Assembly: GCF_001625305.1 (NCBI RefSeq)
Contig: NW_017804354.1
Location: 1,030,019-1,094,018 of the forward strand
DNA from: Branchiostoma belcheri
Lineage: Eukaryota; Chordata; Leptocardii; Amphioxiformes; Branchiostomatidae
Direction: 5' to 3'
Length of the DNA: 64,000 nucleotides
Both the position numbers and the translations under genes were made by a program. The notes under the pieces were generated by a model. The model did no database searches. It was given only the letters and a program-made list of their open reading frames with translations, and was not told the origin of the DNA. Shown here piece after piece: positions 22,979 through 35,000 of this stretch; within the stretch, counting starts at the first letter, position 1, and every line of letters starts with the position of its first letter.

Positions 22979-23350
22979 TTAACGGTGAATTTTGGTCCAA
23001 TATTCCTTCACGTTCAAATGTAGCGAAAAGGTCCATGAATCTCTGGGTGGCATGCCAGAGTAGAAGGGCAGTATGTTTCCATACGCTCTCCGCACTTCTG
23101 TATATTTGTTGCACATGTCCACTTTCCGGGTGTTGTATGGTAGCCATATTTCTTTCTTGTGTGGCATTTTCTCGCCGTGGCCCGCGACATAATATCCGAA
23201 CCATACAGAGACATCCATGCACTTGCTGGACAAGGACCTTCCATGCTGTAATCCAGTCCACTCCAGCCCTATCCTACATTTCTTCAACTCGCGATAACAA
23301 GTGATTTTATCGATGCCGTAGATCCTACACCACGCTGTCAAGCACAACGG
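22979..23350 (-). pseudogene. Uncharacterised transposase-associated protein, N-terminal-type exon
   Basis: The frame reads LCLTAWCRIYGIDKITCYRE, then KMPHKKEIWLPYNTRKVDMC and NKYTEVRRAYGN. The pattern of a short Cys/Trp helix-turn-helix-like start followed by HGEKMPHKKEIWLPY matches a family of uncharacterised lancelet and anemone proteins that I associate with DNA transposons. Similarity fades after YGN, and neighbouring frames become plausible, suggesting a frameshift near 23060. Start and stop are uncertain. Confidence 0.45.
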
Positions 23351-24292
23351 GTTCTAACGACATTCGGTATATGTAAGCGACTTAATGTATGTTGAAGACT
23401 TGATTCAAACCAGAACAAGCTATTTTGATATCAACATGCCATGCCAGGACATGGTCTCGTTTAGAGTATCGTTAGACGGTACATTAAAATGACGCGCCGT
23501 ATATTCCAGAAACAAGCTCGCTGAAGTCACCGTTGACGGAAATGGAGCCAACTGTAAATGAGGAAAGAGCAGGAAAGTCTAACGTTAATAAACACATTCC
23601 ATAGCCATTTGTACGACATGAGTAACATGTTATAGCACCACAGTTCCACCATATCTTAAGCCTTATTTAGCCTGGTCGGACGGTATGTACTGTATGAATG
23701 AGCACATTCCCATGAAAACAAATATTTGGCAGCACGAGTTTTTAATAACATTTGTAGGGATGATGAATATCCAACCTTTTGTTGTACAAAAATGGTAACT
23801 CTACAGGTTCTGACACCTCCGGCATTTCAGCGGGAAACACAGCCTCCCTTCCGTATATTAAGAACAAGGCGGTGTACTTTTGTTCTCGACTGCTTCTTTG
23901 TCCTTATTGGAAAGAGGACACCATCAAGCTTTGTGTCCCAGTCCTCAGCACCAAGCTTGACGAGGACACTATTTTGTCAAACATTTAATACATTCTATAA
24001 GCCAGGTAATCTCTTAGGTGCAATTATTAAAATAAACATACAAAAAAAAACATACTAAAAAAAAGCAAATAAAAACTAGAAAACAATAAAGATAAAGTAT
24101 AACAGTTAAAATGTCCGTAAGGGAAGAATGGTAAAAATAAACTGTCTTCAACGCTGACGCTATATTTCCTCCATTTTCCCCCACAGTGGAGTTCCATCTT
24201 TGTTATTCCCATACGCCGCGGGACCCAGTCACCGCTCCTGTTCTGTTTATTCTACATTACCATATACCCTTCAGTCCTTATCCTTGACTCCT

Positions 24293-27200
24293 TCAGGGTG
24301 GCGTGGGTCTCTCGTTTCCCAGCAGCTTGAGACACCAAACTCTACATGGAATGGGATCTTGCCATCTGTTGGTAATCATAGAACTATGTGTCATGCAGTT
24401 TAGATTCAGATTCATTCTCAACTGTTCTGTTTGTGGTTGTATCTGGTTGGTGTCATTTTCTTTGAATCGGTGCACATATACTTAACCTGCCGATGTCTTT
24501 GAGGACAGTAGTGGTGTTTAAGGCTGTCTCCACTGATGACAGAGCACTCACCCCGTCACTGCTTGCACGTTCATCAATGGTCTTCACTTTCTCTGACCAC
24601 AATTTCTTAACTCATGTCCAGTCCAGTCCATCATTTCTTCTTCGGTCAGAGGTCATTTTCACCTCTATGCACAGCTTGCATACCAGTCAGAGCAGACTTG
24701 AAAGACGGTGCTTGGCGTCTGACATGCGCGAAGGCTGCTCTGAGGCTGGAGTTGAGCGCGGTGGCGTAGGCGCTGAGAATCATTTTGGGTGCCGAGCCGA
24801 TCTGAATGTACAGAATTTTATTCATCTAAATACTGCTAAGAGACAGGAGAGTTTACAGCAGTTTACAGCATACCTTTTCAACAGTTCCCATGGTATGGGT
24901 GCTGTTAGGGTCGACTATTTTGCCCATAGTGTGGGAATCGATGTGCAGAATGTTGCGTCCTGTCTGTGTAAACAAAAGAGAGATTATATTCTTACTAGGA
25001 TCCTATGCTCTTTAAATGTCATGAATGAAGTCATTTTACAATCATCTGAGACACTGGAAGAACTAAATGTGGACCAAGCCACAGTTGCTGTGAATTGTAA
25101 GAATTTCATACAATCATGTACTTGAGATGTGGACTACTAAGGAATGATCGCGTTGCTAGATATGAATGCGATATGATATTATACCTATGCAGGACCTACA
25201 TGTACACGTAATTAAGTAATTATTAAAAAAACTTCTTCCCAAACACATGCTGTTCATATATACCGCAGACAAACCTTCATTTAGGATGGAAGTTCATCTG
25301 TGTTAGTAATTATAGGTAAAGACTAGAGTTCTTCAAGCTGTTCCAACACAATGATTTAGTGTATCAAACTGTAAACTGCATTCAACTTACCTCTGACTGC
25401 CTTCTCTACTACCAAATGCAGGTGGGCATTAACTATCTACAACATAGCAAAATATCAGATAGTTAAGTGCTCTGCCCTTCTGAAACAATGTAAGAAGCAA
25501 TATTATGTTTGAATGATCACATTGACATTGCTACATGTACATGGTTGCAACAATAAAATTCAACACAACTGTTACACTGTTGTCTGCAAAGATTGAGACT
25601 CTAACATAAGTAATTCAGATCATACAGTGTATAAGACAGCTTGAGTTACTAGGTCTGCAAGGCTACCATACTTTTGAATTTCTCCTGCATTTTTGGGATA
25701 ATATCAATGGTGAGATGGTCAGTTCGTTTAATGCAGCGTTGGAAAAAGGGGAACTGTCAACATCTCAGAAACGTGGTATCATAAGACTTATACCTAAAAA
25801 TGGTGACACAAGGAAACTTGAGAACTGGAGACCTATATCATTATTAAACTGCGACTATAAAATCCTCACTAAATGTCTTGCTAAGCGGATAGAACCCATC
25901 CTACCACACTTAATACATGAAGATCAAACTGGGTATGTTAAGGGGAGATATATAGGAACTAATGTTAGACGTATTTGGGACATTATACATGGCACAGAAA
26001 TGGCACAGTCCAAAGGCATAGCTTTATTCGTCGACTTTCGAAAAGCTTTTGATTCGCTTGAATGGAATTACCTAGATAAAACACTACAGACCTTTAATTT
26101 CGGCCCAGGGTTCAGAAAATGGATGTCGGTACTGCATAAAAACGCTTGTAGCTGTGTTATAAATAATGGCTTTATTTCTGAATGGTTTAGTCTTGAAAGA
26201 GGAGTAAGACAGGGAGACCCCCTTTCGGGCCTACTCTTCATAATAGGACTTGAACCACTCGCCAATAAAATACGATCAGATGAAAGAATTGGCGGAATTA
26301 TCATAAGCAAGCAGCTAACAAAAAACCTAATGTACGCTGACGACACCACAATCTTGACAAATGGAGTTGAGTCAGCGAAAAATGCTCTGTCAGTCTTAGA
26401 AACGTTTGAATATTGCTCAGGACTTCAAGTTAGTAAGAAAAAAACAGAAGCCATGTGGCTGGGTACAAATAAGGACAGAAAGGACACACCTCTAGGTGTC
26501 CACTGGCCAAGCAAGCCAATCAAATGTCTTGGGGTCCATTTCTCCTATGACAGAAAGAAATGCGAAGAACTGGACTTTGATGAAAAGTTGAAGAAAATGA
26601 GAAATTTGTTAAATATTTGGTCAGGAAGAGATTTAACTTTAATAGGAAAAATCCTCGTATTTAAGTCACTAGCTGTATCCAAACTAATATATAATTGTTC
26701 AGTACTCAAAGCCCCAGAAGACTTTGATAAGAAAGTCAATTCAATAGGACTGAAGTTTATATGGAATAACAAATCACCAAAGGTCAAGTTGTCAACCCTA
26801 ATGGGAAACAGGGAACAAGGTGGCTTAAATATGATGAATTTTACTTGCATGTTAAGGGCACTGAACGCCAGCTGGATAAAGAGAATATACACAACAAATG
26901 TATTAGAATATCACTTCCACTGCTTTGGGGAACTTTTTTATTTAAGTGCAATTTCTCAGTTAAAGCATTGAACGTTAAGAACATGCCTTCTTTTTATGTA
27001 AGCATGTTAGAAGCATGGGAGGAGTTAAATTCACACCGCCCACAAACTAAGGAGGAAATAAGACATGAATTTCTTTGGAACAATCAATACATAGTACAAA
27101 ACTGTAAATCGATTTTCTGGAAAAAGTTGTTTGAAGAGGGAATAAAAACAATTCAGGACATAGCCGATGAACATGGTAACATTTTAACTCCTGAAGATTT

Positions 27201-28574
27201 AAGAAAAAAATATTCAATTTCCTTGAATGCATCAGAGCTCCTAAGATATTATGGGCTGCGTGAATCCATCCCCACGAGTTGGAAAACGACCTTGAAAGAG
27301 CCTGACAGTATGTCTGTATGTAATATTAACGAACAAACACAGGAAATAGACATACAGAAAGTAACAAACAAAATCTTGTATAAGAAATATGTAGCAAGAC
27401 TGTATGTCCCTCCAACAAATGTACATAATTTAGAACAGATCTTTCAAGGGGATGTAATTCCTCGACTTTTCTTCGCCCCAAGTCGACTAGTTGAGACGAA
27501 ACTGCAAAACTTTATGTTTAAGATATTACATAACTTCTTGCCAACAAAAATGTGGTTGTATAAAAGGAAAATAGGCGAATCAGGATTATGCCAACATTGT
27601 AATACAGAACAAACTATAATGCACCTGCTTTATCAATGCAAGTACGCACAACGAATTTGGGTTGAATTCTTTAAGTGGTGGAAAATTGTGGTAGGAAAAG
27701 ACGTTAAGTTAGACCCACACGAAATAGTGTATGGTAGTGTCGATATGTCGAACAAAATGTACTTCTGTGTTACTGATATTAAGTTTTATTTATATAAGAT
27801 GTACATTAAGGATTTACTTCATTTTACTAGCTTCGAAGAGTGTAAGACTAGATTTAAAGCAATTCACTTCTGATTTTATGATGATTGTAAATACGGGGGG
27901 TAACTGATGGTGTGGGCGTCTTAGGTTGTTTTTTAATATGCTAACATTGATCATGTATGTATAGTATTTGTATTTTTATACTGTAAACCTTTGTATGTGT
28001 CACACTGTATGTAATGTTTTCTGTATTTTTGTCAATAAAGTGTTAAAAAAAAAAAAAAAAAAAAAACATTGCTACCATAGAACACAAATGCTGTCCTTAC
28101 CTGGTCGAGAAGCCAGGCACGTGGCTTCACCAGGGGGTGGATGTCCATGAGCATGACATGGTAGGGTCCCAGCTGTGCCATGTAAAGTCCAACATTAATG
28201 ATTTCGTTGATTTTTTTCAATTTTTTAAGCATTGCTACAATGTCATCATTATCGCTGTCCCCTTTTATATCACTGTGCTCCTCTTCATTCAACTCACTGT
28301 CATCCTCTTTCTTCATCTCAGTGTCCGGATCTTTCTTCATCTCAGTGTCCGGATCTTTCTTCATCTCAGTGCCCGGATCTTCCTTCATCTCAGTGCCCGG
28401 ATCTTCCTTCATCTCAGTGTCCGGATCTTCCTTCATCTCAGTGTCTGGATCTTCCGTCATCTCAGTGTACAGATCTTCCTTCATCTCAGTGTCCGGATCT
28501 TCCTTCATCTCAGTGTCCGGATCTTCCTTCATCTCAGTGTCCGGATCTTCCTTCATCTCAGTGTCCGGATCTTT
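24293..28574 (-). CDS. Acidic tandem-repeat protein gene, five 3' exons (299 aa visible)
   Basis: Predicted exons are 28574-28101, 24963-24874, 24801-24663, 24610-24487 and 24365-24293. All five join in phase and sum to exactly 300 codons with a terminal stop. Exon 1 encodes eleven copies of an eight-residue acidic repeat (KEDPDTEM type), a Ser/Asp/Glu segment, a short helix (VAMLKKLKKINEIINVG) and GPYHVMLMDIHPLVKPR. Later exons read NILHIDSHTMGKIVDPNSTH, then SAPKMILSAYATALNSSLRA, then LWSEKVKTIDERASSDG, ending LLGNERPTPP. I do not recognise the family. The 5' end is missing: exon 1 opens in phase 0 after an acceptor. The 3.1 kb first intron contains a LINE insertion. Confidence 0.65.
25662..25670 (+). 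repeat. Left target-site duplication of the LINE
   Basis: GCTACCATA lies directly before the truncated 5' end of the LINE and is repeated at 28071-28079 after its poly-A tail. Confidence 0.8.
25671..28066 (+). mobile_element. 5'-truncated L1/Tx1-like LINE with poly-A tail
   Basis: The frame at 25715-26971 is a reverse transcriptase: LIPKNGDTRKLENWRPISLL, VDFRKAFDSLEW, RGVRQGDPLSGLLF and the catalytic LMYADDTTIL. It continues after a one-base shift at a T-run near 26935 into 26845-27873, which carries SFYVSMLEAWEELNSHRP and a terminal zinc-knuckle, CQHCNTEQTIMHLLYQC. An AATAAA at 28034 and about 22 A residues end the element. The endonuclease domain is absent. Flanking GCTACCATA duplications confirm insertion by target-primed reverse transcription. 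It lies in an intron of the opposite-strand acidic-repeat gene. One visible frameshift and the truncation make it immobile. Confidence 0.93.
28071..28079 (+). repeat. Right target-site duplication of the LINE
   Basis: GCTACCATA matches 25662-25670 exactly. The next exon of the host gene begins only 22 bases further on. Confidence 0.8.
28309..28572 (-). repeat. 24-bp coding minisatellite (11 units)
   Basis: Units of 24 bp (minus strand AAGGAAGATCCGGACACTGA plus four bases) repeat about eleven times with scattered substitutions. Because 24 is a multiple of three, copy-number change would add or remove whole KEDPDTEM repeats. Variants (LYTEM, PGTEM) show the array is not freshly homogenised. 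Confidence 0.92.
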
Positions 28575-28802
28575 CTGAACCATGAAGATAAAGGCACATA
28601 TTGAAAAGTTTTTAAACATTGTGATCAAACGGTCCGTCCCCTCTAACCCTTGAGATGGTGTTGTCCAAGTTATGAATATGGATTTAATTAATAGATAAGT
28701 TTCCTTTGGCCATAATTTAGCAAAAGTATAATTCTTAGAAGACAACTGGACTGCTGGTAGGCCCTGTATTCTGCAGTCTCCTTTACTTTGACCCAATCAT
28801 GT

Positions 28803-29395
28803 TTGTTTATTTATTTAGGAAGCTCCATTAGTGATGATACATCGCTATTCTTCCTGGAGTCCTTTACATAAAAAACATTAACTATAATTTACATACACGT
28901 TTAACTGCTATCAAGAAAACTTATCAACATAGTAAATTACACATTAAACATCCATTAATAGTAAATTACACATGAAGCATCAATTAAAACATCCATTTAT
29001 AATATTACAATTTACAGTTAACCAAAAAAGCAACTATGTACTAAATGTCTGAGAGGTCAGAGGTCATGAATTTGTACAAAATACATTCAAAACGTTTACC
29101 ACCAAGAGTTAATTGGTGTGTGTTTGTCTTTATGTGTTTTTGTCCAATTCCAGATTTTTTCTTTAAACGTTCGTGGGTTTGAGGATGTGATGTGAGTAGG
29201 CAAAGTGTTGTATGTTTTAATGCACCTGTGTACGAAAGTCTGAGTCATGGCGTTGGTTCTAGGTTTAGTTTTCTGGAATGCACCTTTTTGTGCCAGTCTA
29301 GTTTTGTGGGAATGTGCCGAATTAATTGTGTTTAATCCATTGAAAATACATCTAGGCTGTTTCTCTGTTACTACTTTATGGAATGTGACCACATC
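28803..29395 (-). mobile_element. 3' end of a non-LTR retrotransposon
   Basis: The frame 29392-29096 reads SAHSHKTRLAQKGAFQKTKP, then MTQTFVHRCIKTYNTLP and SSNPRTFKEKIWNW. This is the usual C-terminal end of LINE reverse transcriptases of the CR1/Jockey-related type. The 3' region ends near 28803 in AAATAAATAAACAAACA. No RT core is present, so it is a severely 5'-truncated copy. Confidence 0.7.
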
Positions 29396-29715
29396 TCTTT
29401 GTAGTTGAATTGCTCTCTTATTATATTACCCTTGCGCTTTGTTTGGGCGTATAATTCCCACATTTTGGTTCCATTGACAGGGTTGATGTCGTCGGGGTTA
29501 AATCACTTTAGGCAACCATGCCAAAAACAACCGTGGTGTTCGTACACGGTTCCCTGTGCTCCTCTCTCAAAGCCATGGTCTTCTCACAGTGTGCTGCATA
29601 GTTAAGCCACTCTACAGCCTCAGGACTTTGCAGTTCTCTGAAACGATATCGATACCCGCGAGGAGGTACGATAGCAATCTGACATTATTCCAAAAACTCT
29701 TTACGAAACACTAGG

Positions 29716-30115
29716 CTACAGGCAGATGCAATGGTTATGCACGTTTTTGAAACGTTCTTGGAAAATGCTGAATCCTCGCTCCAATATACGGACATCGATT
29801 ACACAGTACTCAACACAGTCATCCATGAAAACGAAAATGTAACCCTCTTGTTTCTTGGATGTATACCAGGCCATAAATTTCTTTCTGGTTTCGGGACTCA
29901 TGGTGTCTGCTCCATAATATTTAGTATCAGGTAACGGACCTTCGTACGACATGTTTTCGAAAGAGGTGAAGTAATGTGGAAAGAAACCCTTAGACATGTC
30001 TTCAAACCCAAAGGTTTTGGGGAATTTGGACAATGGCATTGCCAGGAAGTTGGAACTGTCGATAAATTGAATATTCAAGCGAGGAATTGTTAGAACCATC
30101 ATAGCTTCCGCTTCT
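29716..30115 (-). pseudogene. Polinton-like family B DNA polymerase fragment
   Basis: The frame reads IPRLNIQFIDSSNFLAMPLS, then KFPKTFGFEDMSKGFFPHYF, KYYGADTMSPETRKKFMAWY and DCVEYCVIDVRILERG. This is the exonuclease-proximal part of protein-primed family B DNA polymerases (Polinton/Maverick type), with the conserved FIDS, KG-F-PH and EYC..DV.IL blocks. The polymerase palm and the other Polinton genes are not visible nearby, so it is an isolated remnant. The assignment rests on these motifs. Confidence 0.7.
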
Positions 30116-30188
30116 TGGTTACCGGTCCATAGTAAACCTAGCGGGGTTTACAGGCTGAAATGTGGCAAGAATGGGTTGGGGGGGGGGG

Positions 30189-30208
30189 NNNNNNNNNNNN
30201 NNNNNNNN
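30189..30208. other. Assembly gap (20 N)
   Basis: A run of N is flanked on both sides by poly-G, which probably caused the sequencing failure. Confidence 0.99.
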
Positions 30209-30597
30209 TGGGTCGGGGGGGGGGTTAGAAGAAGGAGAGGCAACTAAAACTCACAGGACCGGTTTTTATCCACCCACTCAGTCCCTGTATAAACGCGTCC
30301 CTGACTGCCCATCCTCCCAAGGCAGGGGTGCTTCCTTACTATGGCGGGGTATATCAGTCAAAAGCCAAATACAGCGTATTTGAGTGAAATACAGTGAAAC
30401 GTATACTAACATGTTTCTTGAGTTGTTTTGTTATTTTTCTCAATAACCCTGATACCATGTTAAGACTGGCAGCACACGTACGGGCTTATTTTCCATCTCA
30501 TAATCTGATCGCATTCCTCCTTTGTTGTGTGACCCTGCTTGTCGTTTTACCATTTATCCGAAACATTATTGGCCGTGTTGTCCTGGTCCATCCCCTT

Positions 30598-30861
30598 GCT
30601 GAAAGCGCTGTCCTACTAGTCCAACTCCCGGCTGAAAGCGCTGTCCTACTGGCCCAAGTCCCTGCTGAAAGCGCTGTGCTACTGGTCCAACTCCCTGCTG
30701 AAAGCGCTGTCTTACTGGTCCAAGTCCCTGCTGAAAGCGCTGTCTTACTGGTCCAAGTCCCTGCTGAAAGCGCTGTCCTACTGGTCCAAGTCCCTGCTGA
30801 AAGCGCTGTCCTACTGGTCCAAGTCCCTACTGAAAGCGCTGTCCTACTGGTCCAAGTCCCT
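30598..30861 (+). repeat. 33-bp minisatellite, eight units
   Basis: The unit CTGAAAGCGCTGTCCTACTG plus 13 bases repeats eight times with few changes. All three forward frames stay open through it because of the periodicity. The long plus and minus frames here are not supported as genes. Flanking sequences share ACCGG(T)TTTTATCCACC(T/C)ACTCA at 30262 and 30966. Confidence 0.9.
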
Positions 30862-31019
30862 ACTTCTTTGTTTTTCATCTTTCTCAGTTATTCTTGCAGT
30901 TGGGGTTGTTGTCTGATTTCCCCTATGCAAATGAGCACATGCCACTATTTTTTTTGTAGAACCCACCGGACCGGTTTTATCCACCTACTCATGATCAGTC
31001 CCTATATATATTAACTGCT

Positions 31020-33420
31020 CTGTTTCTGTCAGTACTGATTCTGCATCCGTGAAGGCCTGTGTCGTCGTGAAAACATTGTGCAATACTTTGGAGCGTGAGC
31101 GCATTTTGGTAACTACTAGTATTGTCATTCCTTCCTGTGAACTATATGTCTATATGTGGATGTCTTCAACATGCTGAAGATGTACAGAACTGGTTCCTGT
31201 TAAGACCTACAAGTGTGCAGTTCACATGTCCTTCGCAAAACAAATGTGTCCGTTTGGGAAAACAGGCAAGTAAAGTTGAGCTAATTATGAGACATTGTGA
31301 CACAAGACATAGTACAGATCGTGGCTTAGAATAATGTCAGCCCAGGCTATGAAAAATTAACTTTATAAAATCTTGTGGGACAACAAATTTATTACATGAA
31401 GAAGGGTACGTTTAATAAGCAACATGTATCCAAAAAGGAAACTAAAGCCAGATGTCACCTACAGATGCAAGGTACGAGACGGAAAGACTGACCCTCCTGC
31501 ACTTGAGGAAATGGCGCAGCACCCCATTGCTCTGTACAACGTTCCCTAACATCCCACCACAAACGCTCAATTCTCTGGTTGTATACAAATGACTTCACGA
31601 ATGTCGCTTTATGGTCTCCACCTACACTGCTGTCATTAATTCTTTTATTCTATTGTTCTGTTCGCCATCGGTTCGTATTCTTGACGACTAGTCATTTTGC
31701 ACATCATTCACAGTCTGGACATTATTCGTCTGTCTTCCAGCGACCCCTACTGTAGGATTGTTTTCATTTCCAGCAGCAGTTGTTGAATGTTACAGTGGGC
31801 ACATTACTACAGCAAAAAAGGTTTGTCGCCACGTGCAGTCTCAGAATCAGGGAATTTCACCGAGTCGGACTCGCTCTGGAGCGTCGACTGCCAATCTCAC
31901 AATTCGTCTGTCTTTTTTACCTGATCAGTCTTTGCGTACCTGATCAATCTTTGTGGTATATTTTCTTGATGTTATAAATAACTACTTTCTTAAGACTTAC
32001 TTCCTCAAACGTGTACCGTGTCAATGGCCGTTTTGGTGAAAGGGTGTCCCTTACGCCCTTTTTTCTGGCATTTGCCACAGAACGACGTCTTGTGTTTTTT
32101 TGCGAGGTGGTTGGATAAAGTAGAAATTGACCAAATAGGCACTTAATATCAACAACAACAACAAAATGCTAAGGAGTTTGTCCGGTCCGCGACAGATTAT
32201 TTCCAAATGACAAACATACAACATGTCGGACAACCTGCTGGTCTGTGTGCCACACTTCAGATTCATCCTGTAAGAACAGAAGACATGAGTCTGAGAGGGG
32301 CTTACATGCTTTGCTTGGTGATGCTGATCAACATTGATTCCATGCATTTCTACAAGGAATGAGTAGGAATGTGTTTAGATCTAAATAAAGATGTAAATCT
32401 GAATCCATCAAGGACTAAATTATTCTAGCATGGTGTGCCAGACATGTACCAGTAGCAGTACAGGCATGTAGAATGATAAGCGTATATTTTTCCTATTTTA
32501 GAATTGTACATTCCAAAACCTTTTCCAATGAGAAGTTTTTGTTTTGTCTTGCGTTCAGGGTTGCTACCCACTCAAGCATCCTCTCTAAGCTGAGTCTTCA
32601 GGAGGCTGAACACTTTACCTGTTGTGCTGATTGATCGGCAGTATATGACAACCTGCACGTGGTGCTCCCACACCTGTATCCTTCAACATCTTTGGTCTCC
32701 AGTCAAGACACTAAATCTTGTCGTTCGGCAGTCGCACAATACCTAGCTATAGTCTTAAGTTTGTCCTGTTCGGAGAGACTTGAATCCCTGCATGTTCGGG
32801 AGGCTGATGACCCGCTCTCTGGATAGATTGTCTGCTGAAGCGGCCAATACCAGGATAGGTAAAGCAGATGATTCCTCTCATCATAGAATCACACACCAGA
32901 AATACAAAGATTGCACACCATAATCAAATGTATATATGGCTACTGGTGTATATGTTGTTATGGAAGCCTACAAAACTTTGAGAAAAAGTATTGTCAAATG
33001 TGGCTGTTGGTAAAAATACACTCTGAAATATTTTACAAAAACATGAAGCTGGATGGTGTCATAAAGGAGACTTGTTGACTTTGGGTTGATAGATTTTTGT
33101 CAGAGAAAGTCTTGCACGTGTACAGTAACTAACACCCATGGCCCCATGAAATAAAAGCGGTAAACGAGAAATGTGGTGTTACGGAAGAACTTGGTGTCCC
33201 TGTTAATGGCGTAATGGCGTGGAGTTTGCATACATTATTACACACAATAATATGTGGACCTGTTATAACGCGAACGGAAAATCTCTCCGGGCTGATACGG
33301 GGACTCGCTCCATGAAGTTGTGGGTCATCTTCCGTGACGCCACATCTTTTTGGCCAAATGGCATCCCGTTATGCTCCTTCCTAGACAGGGTGGTGAATAC
33401 CTCGATCTTCAAGTCCAGGG
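31020..33420. other. No recognised gene
   Basis: I found no exon with both splice sites and family resemblance, and no RNA gene. Short frames between 31122 and 32347 are unsupported. Confidence 0.45.
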
Positions 33421-33427
33421 AGCTTAT

Positions 33428-33870
33428 TTTTTTTATTTATTTATTAGACTTTCCAATGCAACAGCAAGTAGCATGGAGGAGAGACAAAACAGGTGCATAA
33501 TTGCACCTCTGCCAGTTGTCTCTCCACATACAAAATACATATTAAAACAATAATGATAACAAAAAAAAAAAACAATTGAACTGACAACATACTATAATAT
33601 ATTACGATATATAACAATATAGTGACAACTATAGGGCAGTTATCGCGGCCTTAAGCTTGTGGCCATACAGGCCGTACATCTGCAAAAAGATATCCAGCTA
33701 CATGCAGCATCGGTGTCAGAGACCGCGTTAAACCTGTTATGTAAATGAATCATCAACTGTCTTTTGAAGGTATTCAAGTGTTGTGGCTGAGAGACATTTA
33801 AACCCAAAGTTCTCAAACTGATATCCAAACTGTTCCATATACATACACGTCTTGGGAGCTTAGGGTCAGT
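33428..33870 (-). mobile_element. 3' end of another LINE with TAAA-type tail
   Basis: The minus strand reads PKLPRRVCIWNSLDISLRTL, then HLNTFKRQLMIHLHNRF, then a stop. The 3' region ends near 33428 in AATAAATAAATAAAAAAAAT. The RVxxWNSL...TFKxxL pattern is the usual tail of LINE ORF2 proteins. Only the last part of the element is present. Confidence 0.6.
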
Positions 33871-34550
33871 TTCAGGAAGAAACTGATTGCCCGGGACTAA
33901 TCAGCTCAGAAATATAAAATAGCCAAGAAATACGAAATAGCCAAGAAGTTTTGTTGACTTTGTTGATTTACACAGTTTTTCCCAATACCGCCGACATAGA
34001 CGGAGATATCGGGGCACATTTACATACACCTGCAGGACACACGCACCTGCGTCTTTCTGTGACTTCAGTAAAGAGGCCAGGCTTCCTGGTCTCCCTTGCC
34101 CTCAGGAAATGGCTGAGTTCTTTGTTATAGTAATCCAGACACCTCACATGGTTATTGTTTTACGCAATGAGTTGTAACTTGTTATGTTTGGTCAATAGTT
34201 TTTAGCAGATGACAGAATATTTTAGCATGCATTTTAACCAAAAATAATCTTTAAAAGATATGAATTTCTGAGTTTCAATGTCCTACATTCCTTTACTTTC
34301 TGTACATTATTCGTCATATGGATATCTACTATCATTGTTACCTTTAATCTGTAGGGTATGTTATATTTCAGTTCTCTCAATCGCCGCTGTAAGTCAATGT
34401 GTTTTGTAATTTTTCATTGTGCAGCAAAAAAAATATCCTCACAGTACAGCTTACAATTATGTACATGATAAAACCGGTCAACGTATTTTGAAAACGTCAC
34501 GTTGATAAACGTCTTAGAAAGTGACCAAAGTAGTTTGTACCATACAAAAA

Positions 34551-34958
34551 TCACCTAAAACCACCAAGTAGCTCACTAAACTGTGAGCAAAAACGGGGAA
34601 CGTGAACCGCCCACAAAGACGCTAAATGCGGCAAATTATAGCAAACGACTAGGGAAGAACGTACAAACTTGTCAAAACGGATTATAGCTCCTCTAAGACT
34701 TCTGAAATATTGTAGGTTGCCGTAATCACTAAGATGAAGGTCGTCCGAAACGAAATAGTTTGGATTCTGCTGCCACAGCCGGGCGTGGTACCACGTGTGG
34801 ACTGAAGGTGTCGCGTCAACAATGGGACGGAATGCTGTTCGGAAGGCGTCGACGCGTGTGTGGAAGTCAGGCATATCACCAGGCAGTTTGTTCCTCCACA
34901 AGGGTGGAATTGCAATTACGGCGCGGACGGATGGGATGTCGGAAATGTGCTGGGGCAG
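34551..34958 (-). pseudogene. SGNH-hydrolase-like C-terminal fragment
   Basis: The open stretch reads HISDIPSVRAVIAIPPLWRN, then FVSDDLHLSDYGNLQYFRSL and RGAIIRF. The DDLHLSDYG motif matches block V of SGNH/GDSL-type hydrolases, carrying the catalytic Asp-x-x-His. Such domains occur in gag-like proteins of some marine invertebrate retroelements, which fits the gag-like fragments next door. A TAA directly precedes the readable part, so the N-terminal nucleophile region is missing. Enzyme activity is not implied. Confidence 0.6.
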
Positions 34959-35000
34959 TTATGACTGAAGGTTTGCAATTTTGGTAAAGTGATTAATATA

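Noticed and set aside
24493-25125. 210-residue plus-strand frame
   Set aside because: The minus strand in the same place has three exons with good splice sites and exact phase. The plus frame has no recognisable domain.
28137-28604. Plus-strand frames over the KEDPDTEM array
   Set aside because: They are shadows of the minus-strand exon. The minus frame has an acceptor, a donor and four in-phase downstream exons.
30394-31014. 206-residue plus-strand frame with AESAVLLVQVP repeats
   Set aside because: The 33-bp minisatellite keeps several frames open on both strands. Codon use and flanks give no sign of a gene.
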